The position numbers were made by a program, and so were the translations under genes. Positions 1-7,903 of a stretch of DNA of 22,203 nt are shown piece after piece (positions within the stretch are counted from its first letter, which is position 1; the number at the start of each line of letters is the position of its first letter). Origin of the DNA: Candidatus Omnitrophota bacterium (lineage in GTDB: Bacteria; Omnitrophota; Gorgyraeia; Duberdicusellales; 4484-171); assembly GCA_023135855.1 (NCBI GenBank), contig JAGLSH010000006.1:1-22203 (forward strand), written 5' to 3'. The notes under the pieces were generated by a model, which was not told the DNA's origin, did no database searches, and worked only from the letters and a program-made list of their open reading frames with translations.

Positions 1-82
1 AGGACATTATCATATGTGTGTTACAGAAGTTTTTCAATATTAAAATAAGCAGCTTAGCAAGTTGTCTATTCCTTACACCTTA

Positions 83-586
83 TTATACAGAGCTAAACCA
101 CAGTTGAACTATCCCACTAACTATTAAACTTACTATTACCCCAGCAATAACAACCCCGAGCAGGATTGCCAAAAAGGCTCTTTTTACCTTAATTTCAAAT
201 AAATTCGCTGCAACTGTTCCAGTCCAAGCCCCAGTTACCGGCAAAGGTATTGCTACAAAAAGAACTAAACCCCAAAATCCCCAGCGTTCTATAAGCTTTG
301 ATTTTTTTTCTACCCTGCAAAACCACCATTTAAAAAATTTACCTATAAACTTTATATTTTCAAGATGATGAAAAAAATATTTAAAAAATAATAACAAAGG
401 TAATACTGGTACTAAATTTCCTAAAATTGATAAAAAATAAACTTTCCCGATAGCCGAAATCCCTAAAATATTACATCCAATAGGGATTGCTCCTCTTAAT
501 TCAAAAATAGGTAAAGCAGCTACCCCAGCTATTTTAATTTCATCCGGCAAAGCTACAATCCAACTAGGTAAACTAATTTCAATCAT
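83..586 (-). CDS. Small multi-drug export family (COG2426-like) membrane protein
   Basis: This 167-residue protein is mostly hydrophobic, with about four membrane segments (roughly residues 12-30, 45-70, 104-125 and 135-162). Two conserved family motifs are visible: ELRGAIP at 29-35 near the N-terminus and PLPVTGAWTG at 114-123. These repeated re-entrant-like motifs and the length are typical of the Sm_multidrug_ex/COG2426 family of predicted small transporters. The substrate is not known, and the family name should not be read as proof of drug export. It is the last gene of the lipid and glycosyltransferase group, 31 bp after the GT2 gene. It starts at ATG. The family call is secure; the function is not. 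Confidence 0.8.
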   Translation of the reverse strand: MIEISLPSWIVALPDEIKIAGVAALPIFELRGAIPIGCNILGISAIGKVYFLSILGNLVPVLPLLLFFKYFFHHLENIKFIGKFFKWWFCRVEKKSKLIERWGFWGLVLFVAIPLPVTGAWTGTVAANLFEIKVKRAFLAILLGVVIAGVIVSLIVSGIVQLWFSSV

Positions 587-617
587 TTTTACTCCTTTTC
601 AAAAAATTAAAAAAATT

Positions 618-1283
618 CTATTTTTTCTCCAATCGCAAAATAAATCTTACAAATCTTAGCGTATCTATTAAAGGATTAATTCTGCTATGTAATCGTTTAA
701 AATAAATACTTCTTATTGGTACACTCTCTATCAAAAATCCCAAGCGAGCAGCTTTTATAAGAATTTCAGATTCAATTTCAAAATTACTTGTCTCTATTTT
801 TACCTTTTCTAATACCTCTCTCTTAACTAAACGAAACCCACACTGAGTATCTGATATTCTTTGTCTAGCTATCCGAGAAATAAGCCAAGACATAAATCTA
901 TTGGTAATTATTCGCGATTTCGGCATACCAATGGGATTAAGCATCCTATTGCCAACAATAAAGTGCGCTCCATCCTCTGCTTTCTCTAAGAATTTATCTA
1001 AATCTAGAGGTGAATGTTGTCCATCAGCATCCATTGTGATTAAATAATCAAAATTCGTTTCCTTAAGAAGATAATCAATGCCCTTCTTTAAAGACATTCC
1101 CTTGCCTAAATTCTTCTCATTTCTAATAACAAAATCAGCTTTTTTCTTGGCCACTTCAAAGGTATTGTCTATTGAGCCGTCATCTACTACTAAAATAGAG
1201 AAATTCTTACTCTTTAGCTCATCAAGAATACCAGCCAAGCTAAATCTCTCATTATAAGCAGGAATTACAATCCAAACTTTCAT
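618..1283 (-). CDS. GT2 family glycosyltransferase (polyprenol-phosphate/DPM1-like)
   Basis: This is a GT-A fold family 2 glycosyltransferase of about 221 residues. It opens with a typical KVWIVIPAYNE strand and carries the nucleotide-sugar motif DDGS at 34-37 and the metal-binding motif DADGQH at 85-90. A conserved SDTQCGFR at 144-151 is the acceptor and catalytic region seen in dolichol/polyprenol-phosphate mannosyl- or glucosyltransferases. There is no obvious C-terminal membrane domain, so it is probably a peripheral membrane enzyme. The open frame extends upstream to 1331, but the ATG at 1283 is preferred. It makes a TGATG overlap with the stop of the acyltransferase gene, has AAGGAG upstream, and places the catalytic strand right at the N-terminus. 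The extra 16 residues would be unusual. Donor and acceptor are unknown. Confidence 0.85.
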   Translation of the reverse strand: MKVWIVIPAYNERFSLAGILDELKSKNFSILVVDDGSIDNTFEVAKKKADFVIRNEKNLGKGMSLKKGIDYLLKETNFDYLITMDADGQHSPLDLDKFLEKAEDGAHFIVGNRMLNPIGMPKSRIITNRFMSWLISRIARQRISDTQCGFRLVKREVLEKVKIETSNFEIESEILIKAARLGFLIESVPIRSIYFKRLHSRINPLIDTLRFVRFILRLEKK

Positions 1284-2134
1284 CAAGTCTTTGACTCCTT
1301 GCCTACCCAGCATTTTCGAAACATATACCACTGCTGGGGATATTTCTTTATATATTTTTCTAATACTAAATTACACTCCCTTATTATTGCAACCTCATCT
1401 TGCTGTTCTTTATCATAGACAATTGGCTTCTCACAAACCAAATGATAAAACTTCTTATCTTTGCGAGTTAAAAAAACAGGAACAATCGGCACTCCAGTCT
1501 TTAAGGCAAAAAAAGCTATTCCGCGAGGAAAATAAGCTTGTCTAGAAAACATATCAAGTTTTATTCCTTCACCTGAGAAATTTCTATCACCTAAAAGAGC
1601 AAGCATATCTCCAGATTTTAAAGCCGAAAAACAACTTCGAATAGTCGCTCCGGTAGGAATTACTTTCATCCCTACTCTTTGGCGTTGACCTTCAAAAAAT
1701 CGGTTTACCCGCTTATTCTTATGGGAAAGAGCAACTACTGATAATGGATAGCCTAAAAGAGAAAGAACCGCTCCAGCTAACTCATAATTCCCCAAATGAG
1801 CAGCAAGAATAATAACTCCCTTGCCCTGAGCTAAAGCCTTATTTAAATTATCCAAGCCCTCTAATTCTATGTGCTTTTTTATAAAATCTTTATTTAACTT
1901 TGAATAACGAAAAAAATCTACCAAATAGTAAGCAAAATTAACAAATACCTCTTTAGCATATCTTTTTATTTTATTCTTCTCAGCAATCACAGGAGAAAGA
2001 TTATAAATTACAGTCTCACGATCTTTTTTAGAGATGTAATAATGTATTACAGAAACAAACCGAGCAAACAAATAGCAAATGTTCCTGGGAAAAGTTGAAG
2101 TTATCAGGTTCCCTAAAAAATAAAGATAATGCAT
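1283..2134 (-). CDS. LpxL/HtrB-like lysophospholipid/lipid A acyltransferase
   Basis: This 283-residue protein belongs to the lipid A biosynthesis (LpxL/HtrB) acyltransferase family. The catalytic HX4E motif is visible as HLGNYE at 113-118, after the strand GVIILAA. The second family block follows around 143-155 (NRFFEGQRQRVG), and a GDRNF block appears near 182-186, where LpxL proteins have GQD or GDR. The N-terminus is moderately hydrophobic, consistent with inner-membrane association. Family members transfer an acyl chain to lipid A precursors or other glycolipids. Its start overlaps the stop of the glycosyltransferase gene by one base (TAATG), so the two are very likely translationally coupled. 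The lipid acceptor cannot be told from sequence. Confidence 0.88.
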   Translation of the reverse strand: MHYLYFLGNLITSTFPRNICYLFARFVSVIHYYISKKDRETVIYNLSPVIAEKNKIKRYAKEVFVNFAYYLVDFFRYSKLNKDFIKKHIELEGLDNLNKALAQGKGVIILAAHLGNYELAGAVLSLLGYPLSVVALSHKNKRVNRFFEGQRQRVGMKVIPTGATIRSCFSALKSGDMLALLGDRNFSGEGIKLDMFSRQAYFPRGIAFFALKTGVPIVPVFLTRKDKKFYHLVCEKPIVYDKEQQDEVAIIRECNLVLEKYIKKYPQQWYMFRKCWVGKESKT

Positions 2135-3249
2135 TAACTTATCAATTCTAAAATTAAATCAACTATTCTTAAGGAAGAGTCAATGAAAGAATTCTCTTTC
2201 GCTCTTTCTCTTAAAGAATACATTTCTTTCTTATTTTGCAACAATCTTCCAACAGATTCAGTTATGTCCTTAACATGGTCAACCTCGACCACCGCCTTCA
2301 TCTTAGAAAGATACTTAACATTTCTCTCTTCCTGTCCAGGAATCGGATGAGTAGTAATTATACATAACCCTTTAGCCAAAGCCTCAGAAATGGTTATCCC
2401 TCCGCCCTTTGTAACTATCATATCTGTAAAATCCATAACCTTATGAATGTCTTCTGTATATCCAAAAACAAAAAGTGGTTTTTTAAATTTTGTCTCTTTC
2501 TTTAAAAACCAATTGTGAAGTTTCTTATTGCGGCCACAAATTACTATGATCTGAAAATCATGCTTGATAGCATCTAACTTCTTAGCAATAATTTTTATTG
2601 GTCCAATACCTAGTCCACCCCCCATAATTAATACAGTATCTAGACCACTCACAAAGCCTAATTCCTTAGTAATTTGAGTTTTAGGATAAGTAGTTAAAAA
2701 TTTAACCGATATAGGTATTCCTAGAATTTTTATCCTATCTTCACTAATTCCCTCAGCGATCAAAACATCTTTTGCTTCCTGACAAGCAACAATGTATCTA
2801 TCAACAAGAGGGTGAACCCAAAAACGGTTAGGATGATAGTCAGTTATTATTGCAACCAAAGGAATATTTAATCCTTTCTTTTTCTTGAAATCAGCGATTA
2901 ATCCACAAGGAAAAGCTTGAGTAGCCACAAAACAACTAGGTGGATGCTGAATAATAAGCTTAGCTAACCGTGAAAAGGCAAATTTATTTATTATTTTAAG
3001 ATAAGGAGTAAGCGTTTTTAACACTTTACGCCGATCATAAGCTTTTCCCCAAATACAAGGAAAATGCTTTATAACCATAATGTAAATAGAATTAATAATC
3101 TTTTCCCCTCGAGGATAAAAATAACCAAAACCATTTATTTTCAAAACATCTATTTGAGGATTCTTGTAAAGAAGGGCCTCTCTTATGTTCTCAGCAGCTT
3201 TACTGTGGCCTCCAGATTCAGATATATGAAAAATATGTATTTTTTTCAT
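2134..3249 (-). CDS. MGDG synthase/MurG-like (GT28) diacylglycerol glycosyltransferase
   Basis: This is a GT-B fold glycosyltransferase of 371 residues, related to monogalactosyldiacylglycerol synthases and UgtP. The N-terminal half has the acceptor-side glycine loop SESGGHSKAA near residues 10-19 and the family block TDYHPNRFWVHP near 138-149, followed by the VACQEA segment. The C-terminal half has the GT28 donor-binding region, with GGGLG near 213 and KGGGITISEALAKG near 289-302, then PGQEERN. It lacks the MurG GGSQG signature, and a separate murG is present at 12702-13718, so this is not a second lipid II synthase. The likely reaction is transfer of a hexose from a UDP-sugar to diacylglycerol. 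It sits 21 bp after the HD-GYP gene. Confidence 0.82.
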   Translation of the reverse strand: MKKIHIFHISESGGHSKAAENIREALLYKNPQIDVLKINGFGYFYPRGEKIINSIYIMVIKHFPCIWGKAYDRRKVLKTLTPYLKIINKFAFSRLAKLIIQHPPSCFVATQAFPCGLIADFKKKKGLNIPLVAIITDYHPNRFWVHPLVDRYIVACQEAKDVLIAEGISEDRIKILGIPISVKFLTTYPKTQITKELGFVSGLDTVLIMGGGLGIGPIKIIAKKLDAIKHDFQIIVICGRNKKLHNWFLKKETKFKKPLFVFGYTEDIHKVMDFTDMIVTKGGGITISEALAKGLCIITTHPIPGQEERNVKYLSKMKAVVEVDHVKDITESVGRLLQNKKEMYSLRERAKENSFIDSSLRIVDLILELIS

Positions 3250-3270
3250 CTTTTTAAAAACACTCTTTAT

Positions 3271-4608
3271 TTATATTAAATCAAGATATTTCTTGCCCTC
3301 AGTTAAAGGGTTAAGCGACTGTTTTATTTTTACTTCTTTCCTAATCTTTAAATCTACAAGTTCTTTTGGGCCACCGTCGACTACCTCTACAATTGGTGAA
3401 AATATATCATCTTCGTTCTCTTGTTTAACTATTGCGATTCTTCCATCTTCAAGGCGTACAATAGTTCTCTGCGGCCAAACTCCCATAATCTTAAAAAAAA
3501 CATCTAATAGCTTAGGATCAAATCTCCTACCTTTATCTTTAATCATTATCTCATAAATTGTCTCGGGTGAATAATCCCTCTTATAAGACCTTCTTTGGAT
3601 AAGAGCATCATAAACATCGCAAATTGCAATAATTGAAGAAACAACATTAATCTTATGAGGAAAAAATAATTTAGGATAACCTTCTAAATTATATTGCAGA
3701 TGATGTTCAAAAGCAACTACTACTGGCAAAATTGATAAGACATCTATGTGGCTCAATAGAATTTCTGCACCGAGAACAGTGTGACTTTTTATTTTATCAA
3801 ACTCCCCTTCGTCAAGCTTGCCCTTTTTCTGAATAATCTTCTTAGCAATATAAAGCTTGCCAATATCGTGAAATAGCCCAGCAACTCCTATATCTAGACA
3901 ATCATCACGCGAGAATGACAATTTATGCGCAAAGTAAATTGCTAATATGCTCACATTTAGAAGATGAGTAAAAGTTGTCATATCATAACTTTTTACTTCT
4001 TTAAGTTTAGAAAAAATTTGATAACCATCTTTTAGGTTATCCATGATGTCATTGGTAATAAATTTTAAGTTTAAATCATCAACCGTATTATTATTAAGCA
4101 CTCCATCCAGGAGATTAGACAACTTCTTCAATGAATCCTGATAATGTTTAAACTCAGTCTCCTCTTTAGTTTCTTCCTCTGGAAAATCTCCATCTGCAGC
4201 CTTAATCTTACCAACTTCAATATTCTTTATCCCAGAAAAAGAAAGATATTCTTGAGGCGTATGCTTTATTTCATCAATCGGTATAATAAGAAAAGAAATA
4301 AATTTAGTTAACTCTTCTTTAGACACATCTTCGTGAAAAACAATTCTCTCAATGCCTAGTTTCTTGAAATAAGTAATTGTTTTAGCTACTTTTCTACTTA
4401 ATTCAAAAAATATATCTTCCCCGCTAGCCAATTCTTCATCTAATATACCAATAACTAGCTCTTTTTCTCCGTCAAACACCACTCTTAATCTAGTATAGGT
4501 TTTTTCAAGCGACTCCAAAAATAGTCGATGTTCAATATTATATATCCTGGCTGTCTGCCAGGAAGATATAAAGATTTTTAAAAAAAGTTCAGTACTCTCA
4601 AACCCCAT
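3271..4608 (-). CDS. HD-GYP domain protein (putative c-di-GMP phosphodiesterase) with shared N-terminal domain
   Basis: This 445-residue cytoplasmic protein has three parts. Residues 5-135 form a domain also present at the start of the upstream neighbour, around a Y-N-x-E-H-x-L-F-L-E-S signature at 23-33. Residues 205-375 form an HD-GYP domain: HLLNV at 215, the HD pair at 247-248 in LFHDIGK, KSHT at 274-277, EHH at 301-303, and a variant GYP motif (HHLQYNLEGYP, 302-312), then CDVYDAL at 330-336. Residues 380-435 resemble the beta-rich tail often following HD-GYP domains. Canonical HD-GYP proteins hydrolyse cyclic di-GMP. All main metal ligands appear present, so activity is plausible. It overlaps the preceding gene by 11 bp, suggesting coupling and a joint role. 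Confidence 0.88.
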   Translation of the reverse strand: MGFESTELFLKIFISSWQTARIYNIEHRLFLESLEKTYTRLRVVFDGEKELVIGILDEELASGEDIFFELSRKVAKTITYFKKLGIERIVFHEDVSKEELTKFISFLIIPIDEIKHTPQEYLSFSGIKNIEVGKIKAADGDFPEEETKEETEFKHYQDSLKKLSNLLDGVLNNNTVDDLNLKFITNDIMDNLKDGYQIFSKLKEVKSYDMTTFTHLLNVSILAIYFAHKLSFSRDDCLDIGVAGLFHDIGKLYIAKKIIQKKGKLDEGEFDKIKSHTVLGAEILLSHIDVLSILPVVVAFEHHLQYNLEGYPKLFFPHKINVVSSIIAICDVYDALIQRRSYKRDYSPETIYEIMIKDKGRRFDPKLLDVFFKIMGVWPQRTIVRLEDGRIAIVKQENEDDIFSPIVEVVDGGPKELVDLKIRKEVKIKQSLNPLTEGKKYLDLI

Positions 4609-6526
4609 TTTTTGTTAAAATCTCCTTAGATTTTATTCTTATATTTTTATTCCAAAAAAATCGATACTTACTCAAAGCAATCAAATAAACTTTAGCTTCA
4701 GGAAAAAAAACCTCACTTATAAGATTTAAATTATCTTCAATAATCTTACCTTTGAATCCAAAAGGATTGCGAATATCCAAAAGCATTTTGGCTATTTTAT
4801 CTCGCAAAGAAGAACTCTTATTTAAAAGCAAAAGAGCTTGTTTGCGCTGCAAGAAGTTTCCTTTATCAAAAATAGAAAACAAAAATGTTTGATCAATTAG
4901 ATTTAATTTTCCCATTTTATTCAAAACCTGCACCCTTATAAAATTATTGGCTAGAGAAAAAATGTATTTAAAAATCTCTAAATTTAAAGCCGGTTCTACC
5001 CTGTCCAAATTCTTCATAATATTTTCAATAAACCGTATATCAGAGATTCTTTTGCCCAAATTTGCACAAAATGGCAACAATTGTTCCGGAAAGAATTTAA
5101 AAAATAGCTTTAAAATATATTGGTTAACCTTTCCTTCTTTAAATATTTTATCAAAATAAAAATTCATCGACAGATTGCTCTCCTTAAGGCCATCGATTAA
5201 AAATTCGATATCACCTAAACAATTTTCCTCAAAAATAATCCTTTCGACAAAATCAGATATATTTCTATCAGCTCCTTCAAAAATAAATTCAAATTCAAAA
5301 GTTTCTGCTTTTTTCTTATCCAAAGCCTTTTTAAAATTTGCTATATAGGCTGCATCATTGGTTTTTATTGCCTTGCTAAGTTCAATTAAAATAATACTTA
5401 ATACTACTTCCAACCTTTTTGGACTTAGCTCCATAACAAAAAGATCAAGCAAGATAAAGCTATAATCATTACTAATTTGTTTTCGGTCAAAACACAAACC
5501 ATAGCCTAAGGTAATATTCTCCAAAATCGCCATCAAATTATCATGATAGATTTTTGACTCATCCTTTGACAACTCAGATGAAGCAAGCAACTCTTTAATC
5601 CCTGTAATTACATTGGGTTCTTTTCTTAATCGATCCTCTTTCTTCAGCTCTCCAATTAAGGATATCGTAACTTCCTTACGTCTATCTCTATCAATGAGCT
5701 TAGAAAATAAATTTACAGTTAGAGGGTCAACATCGTCTCCCTCTTGAAAATCCTCTAATAAAACATCAGACATGTCCTTGACTTCTATGCCTTGCATTAA
5801 CTCCTTAAACTTGTCAACCTGATCTGCGTTTAATTGGCCTCCATCTTTTAAGATAGTTCTAGTTAATTCTTTGGAACATTCAGAAAATTTATCAGGATCT
5901 TTAATTTTAAAATAATCAAGAAGCTCTTTAATGTTTTTTCTCACATCTTCATTTTCTACTAAGTCCTCAATCCGAAGCTTTTTTAACACCTTTCTGAAAT
6001 CATTAGCCAAACTATCTAACTTATCAAGGCCATCTTTATCCAAACTCTTCCTTAATAAAAACAACCAAATATCGCTATCCTCAGTCCCTTTATCTTTCAG
6101 GAATTGCGAATAATCTAAGTCTTCAACTCCAACATATCCTAAATTTAATTTCTTTACAATATTGTCTAGACCACCTTTAAGTAAAATATCCTTGGGAGTT
6201 AAATTCGCATTAACAAGAAATTGGACTAACTCTTCATTATGTATGCCCTCTTTAAAATCTACTACCTTTACCTTACGCTGATGAAAAAAGTTGGCGATTT
6301 CCTCATATAATCTTGCCCCTTTTAAAGACTCTTTACCGAATACTAAAAAATCAGGGACAATACCCATTCTTAGGGGAGTCATTACTGTAAAAAGTTCTTC
6401 AATGCTTTTTCTTAGCATGTCTACAGATTTTAAAAAAAGTGGGTGATCATTAGAATAGATGGAAGTGTTAGCCAAAGCTATGCGTAAGCTTTTTAAAAAA
6501 TTATCGTACGTTTCGTTTTTATCCAT
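4598..6526 (-). CDS. Large helical protein, shared N-terminal domain plus HEAT-like C-terminus
   Basis: This 642-residue protein has no recognised enzymatic motif, signal peptide or membrane segment. Residues 8-140 match the N-terminal domain of the adjacent HD-GYP protein: SNDHPLFLKSVD at 25-36 aligns with NIEHRLFLESLE, and later blocks (KVVDFKEGIHNEELVQFL and ERIVFHEDVSKEELTKFI) align in the same order. The rest is highly charged and predicted helical. The final 80 residues look like HEAT or armadillo-type repeats, ending in a KNIRIKSKEIL segment typical of such units. Similar combinations are known from large bacterial HEAT-repeat proteins with an ordinary scaffold role, but the function here is unknown. 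It follows the ftsA-like gene after 88 bp, where ftsZ would be expected, and overlaps the HD-GYP gene by 11 bp. Confidence 0.75.
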   Translation of the reverse strand: MDKNETYDNFLKSLRIALANTSIYSNDHPLFLKSVDMLRKSIEELFTVMTPLRMGIVPDFLVFGKESLKGARLYEEIANFFHQRKVKVVDFKEGIHNEELVQFLVNANLTPKDILLKGGLDNIVKKLNLGYVGVEDLDYSQFLKDKGTEDSDIWLFLLRKSLDKDGLDKLDSLANDFRKVLKKLRIEDLVENEDVRKNIKELLDYFKIKDPDKFSECSKELTRTILKDGGQLNADQVDKFKELMQGIEVKDMSDVLLEDFQEGDDVDPLTVNLFSKLIDRDRRKEVTISLIGELKKEDRLRKEPNVITGIKELLASSELSKDESKIYHDNLMAILENITLGYGLCFDRKQISNDYSFILLDLFVMELSPKRLEVVLSIILIELSKAIKTNDAAYIANFKKALDKKKAETFEFEFIFEGADRNISDFVERIIFEENCLGDIEFLIDGLKESNLSMNFYFDKIFKEGKVNQYILKLFFKFFPEQLLPFCANLGKRISDIRFIENIMKNLDRVEPALNLEIFKYIFSLANNFIRVQVLNKMGKLNLIDQTFLFSIFDKGNFLQRKQALLLLNKSSSLRDKIAKMLLDIRNPFGFKGKIIEDNLNLISEVFFPEAKVYLIALSKYRFFWNKNIRIKSKEILTKNGV

Positions 6527-6614
6527 AATACATAACTGTACAAATTTTATTTTCGTTTCAAAAACAGTAGCCTAACAATCTTAGACAATCTTTCTTTACC
6601 ATTATAATCTTTTT

Positions 6615-7760
6615 TTAAAAATACTCACGATATATATTTAAAACACGCCGAAATATTGGTTCATTTTTTTTATGATCTTGCTCAAGGAAGCGTGATGTCC
6701 CGTAACACAGGCACCCATAAGAAGATGATACTATTAATCTTTGAAGAGGAGCTTTTAAGGAGTAAGGCACATAACTTTGCAAAGAGCCATAAAAACCTTC
6801 CTTAACGTTTAGTCTGCCAATAAACGAAAGAATAAAATCATCCTTAGATATATCTTCTCTTATCTCTTGTAAAATATAGCAAATCTCACTTTTTATATAA
6901 TTTTTAATAAATGAATTCAAGGTTTGAGTGCTTAAATTTATATATCCAGAATTTCTTTTAACAGTTATTTCCTTAAAATAAGGTATTTCTTTAAAGGAAA
7001 TATAGCGTTGGAATATCTCTTCAGCCAAAGGAATTTTCAATGCAAATCTTTTTGCTAATTCTTCAATAGCCTTTCGAAAAGAAAAATCAAACTCCTTACC
7101 AAAGAAAAAATCATCTTTATTCCTAGCTATAAAATTACTCTGGTCATAATCAATACTTACTACAACTTGAGTCTTATCCTTGTCAGAAAAGACAGAAGAA
7201 AATCTACTTATCTGCGGAGCAATGATGCTCCCGAGGTTCCGGTCGGCATTATAAAAAACATCTTCAATTTCTTTATATACTTTATCCTTAACCCAAACAA
7301 ACAATGCCTTGATTTTTATCTTCTTAGCCCACACCCCCAAAGGCGGCTCTGTATAGCTATTGCCCTCAACATCATAATTTATAATAATATTATGAATACA
7401 AAAATCATCCCAGTTAAGAAATTTGTCTTCCAGTTGTTTCTTGGCTCGGGAAATGTCTGAAGACGTAATTTTCTTTCGAGATTTTAAAGTAACTATATCC
7501 TCAACTCTTTTCTCTTTAACTGCTGACCAAGGTAGTTCTAGAAAAATTTTCTCACACCGACAAGAATATTTTCCTTCCATCTCGACTATTTTTTGATTTA
7601 TAACTTCAAAATTATCCTTCAGGAAAAAAATAATGTCATTATCATATCCAACGATAGAGACTTCTGACTCTTTGAGAAAAGCAAGACGACTTCCCTTTAC
7701 ACTAGCAAAAGAAATAAATGCCTTGTCCTTGTCTAGTGAAACAGCGCAAACAACTTTCAT
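6615..7760 (-). CDS. Highly derived FtsA-like division protein lacking ATPase motifs
   Basis: This roughly 381-residue protein lies directly after ftsQ, where ftsA belongs, and has an FtsA-like layout. A segment around 74-110 (FLELPWSAVKEK, then KKITSSDISRAKK) aligns with the FtsA 1C domain. A PLGVWAKKIKIKALFV segment follows at 140-155, where FtsA has NPxGxxGxxL. LAEEIF near 245-250 matches the FtsA AE-x-K region. The last residues, 365-381 (PIFRRVLNIYREYF), form an amphipathic helix like the FtsA membrane-targeting sequence. The actin-type nucleotide motifs are not recognisable: DIGT is VSLDKD, DxGGGTxD is SIDYDQSN at 202-209, and the C-terminal GG motif is SFIGRLN. ATG 7760 is chosen over GTG 7763 for better spacing to an AGG. 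PilM or another actin-fold protein is the alternative. Confidence 0.6.
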   Translation of the reverse strand: MKVVCAVSLDKDKAFISFASVKGSRLAFLKESEVSIVGYDNDIIFFLKDNFEVINQKIVEMEGKYSCRCEKIFLELPWSAVKEKRVEDIVTLKSRKKITSSDISRAKKQLEDKFLNWDDFCIHNIIINYDVEGNSYTEPPLGVWAKKIKIKALFVWVKDKVYKEIEDVFYNADRNLGSIIAPQISRFSSVFSDKDKTQVVVSIDYDQSNFIARNKDDFFFGKEFDFSFRKAIEELAKRFALKIPLAEEIFQRYISFKEIPYFKEITVKRNSGYINLSTQTLNSFIKNYIKSEICYILQEIREDISKDDFILSFIGRLNVKEGFYGSLQSYVPYSLKAPLQRLIVSSSYGCLCYGTSRFLEQDHKKNEPIFRRVLNIYREYF

Positions 7761-7855
7761 CACTTACCTACAATAGTTCTTTTATGCTTTTATTGCCTAT
7801 TCTTTCCATTTTATAACTTTGTTATCCGGCAATGATAATGATGGACCCAATTTAT

Positions 7856-7895
7856 CGGTTTAGGATTCGCCTAAACCGGATCCGCCTACGGCGGA
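7856..7895. repeat. Two stacked palindromes in the ftsQ to ftsA-like gap
   Basis: Two hairpins sit side by side, starting about 8 nt after the ftsQ stop. The first has a perfect 9-bp stem (CGGTTTAGG 7856-7864 with CCTAAACCG 7870-7878) and a 5-nt loop. The second is the perfect palindrome TCCGCCTACGGCGGA at 7881-7895, with a 6-bp stem and 3-nt loop. They are far richer in GC than the surroundings and have no T-tract after them on the minus strand, so they are not a classical intrinsic terminator. They resemble REP-type repeats and could act in mRNA processing or stability between ftsQ and the ftsA-like gene. Confidence 0.7.
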
Positions 7896-7903
7896 GATTA
7901 TGT

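Noticed and set aside
1..82. Terminator after the last gene
   Set aside because: No stable hairpin followed by T residues on the minus strand could be found in these 82 bases.
1284..1331. Longer start for the GT2 glycosyltransferase
   Set aside because: It would add 16 residues before the catalytic strand and overlap the acyltransferase by 49 bp; the TGATG junction start is more natural.
1291..1545. Plus-strand open frame opposite the acyltransferase gene, and similar plus-strand frames along the window
   Set aside because: All lie opposite well-supported minus-strand genes, show no recognisable domains and have low-complexity composition typical of antisense frames.
2134..3249. Second murG
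   Set aside because: It lacks the GGSQG signature and has the TDYHP block of diacylglycerol glycosyltransferases.
6527..6614. Promoter or terminator in the gap after the ftsA-like gene
   Set aside because: A TATAAT is present at 6601-6606, but without a -35 partner, and no hairpin with a T-tract was found; only a small AAGATTGT direct repeat is visible.
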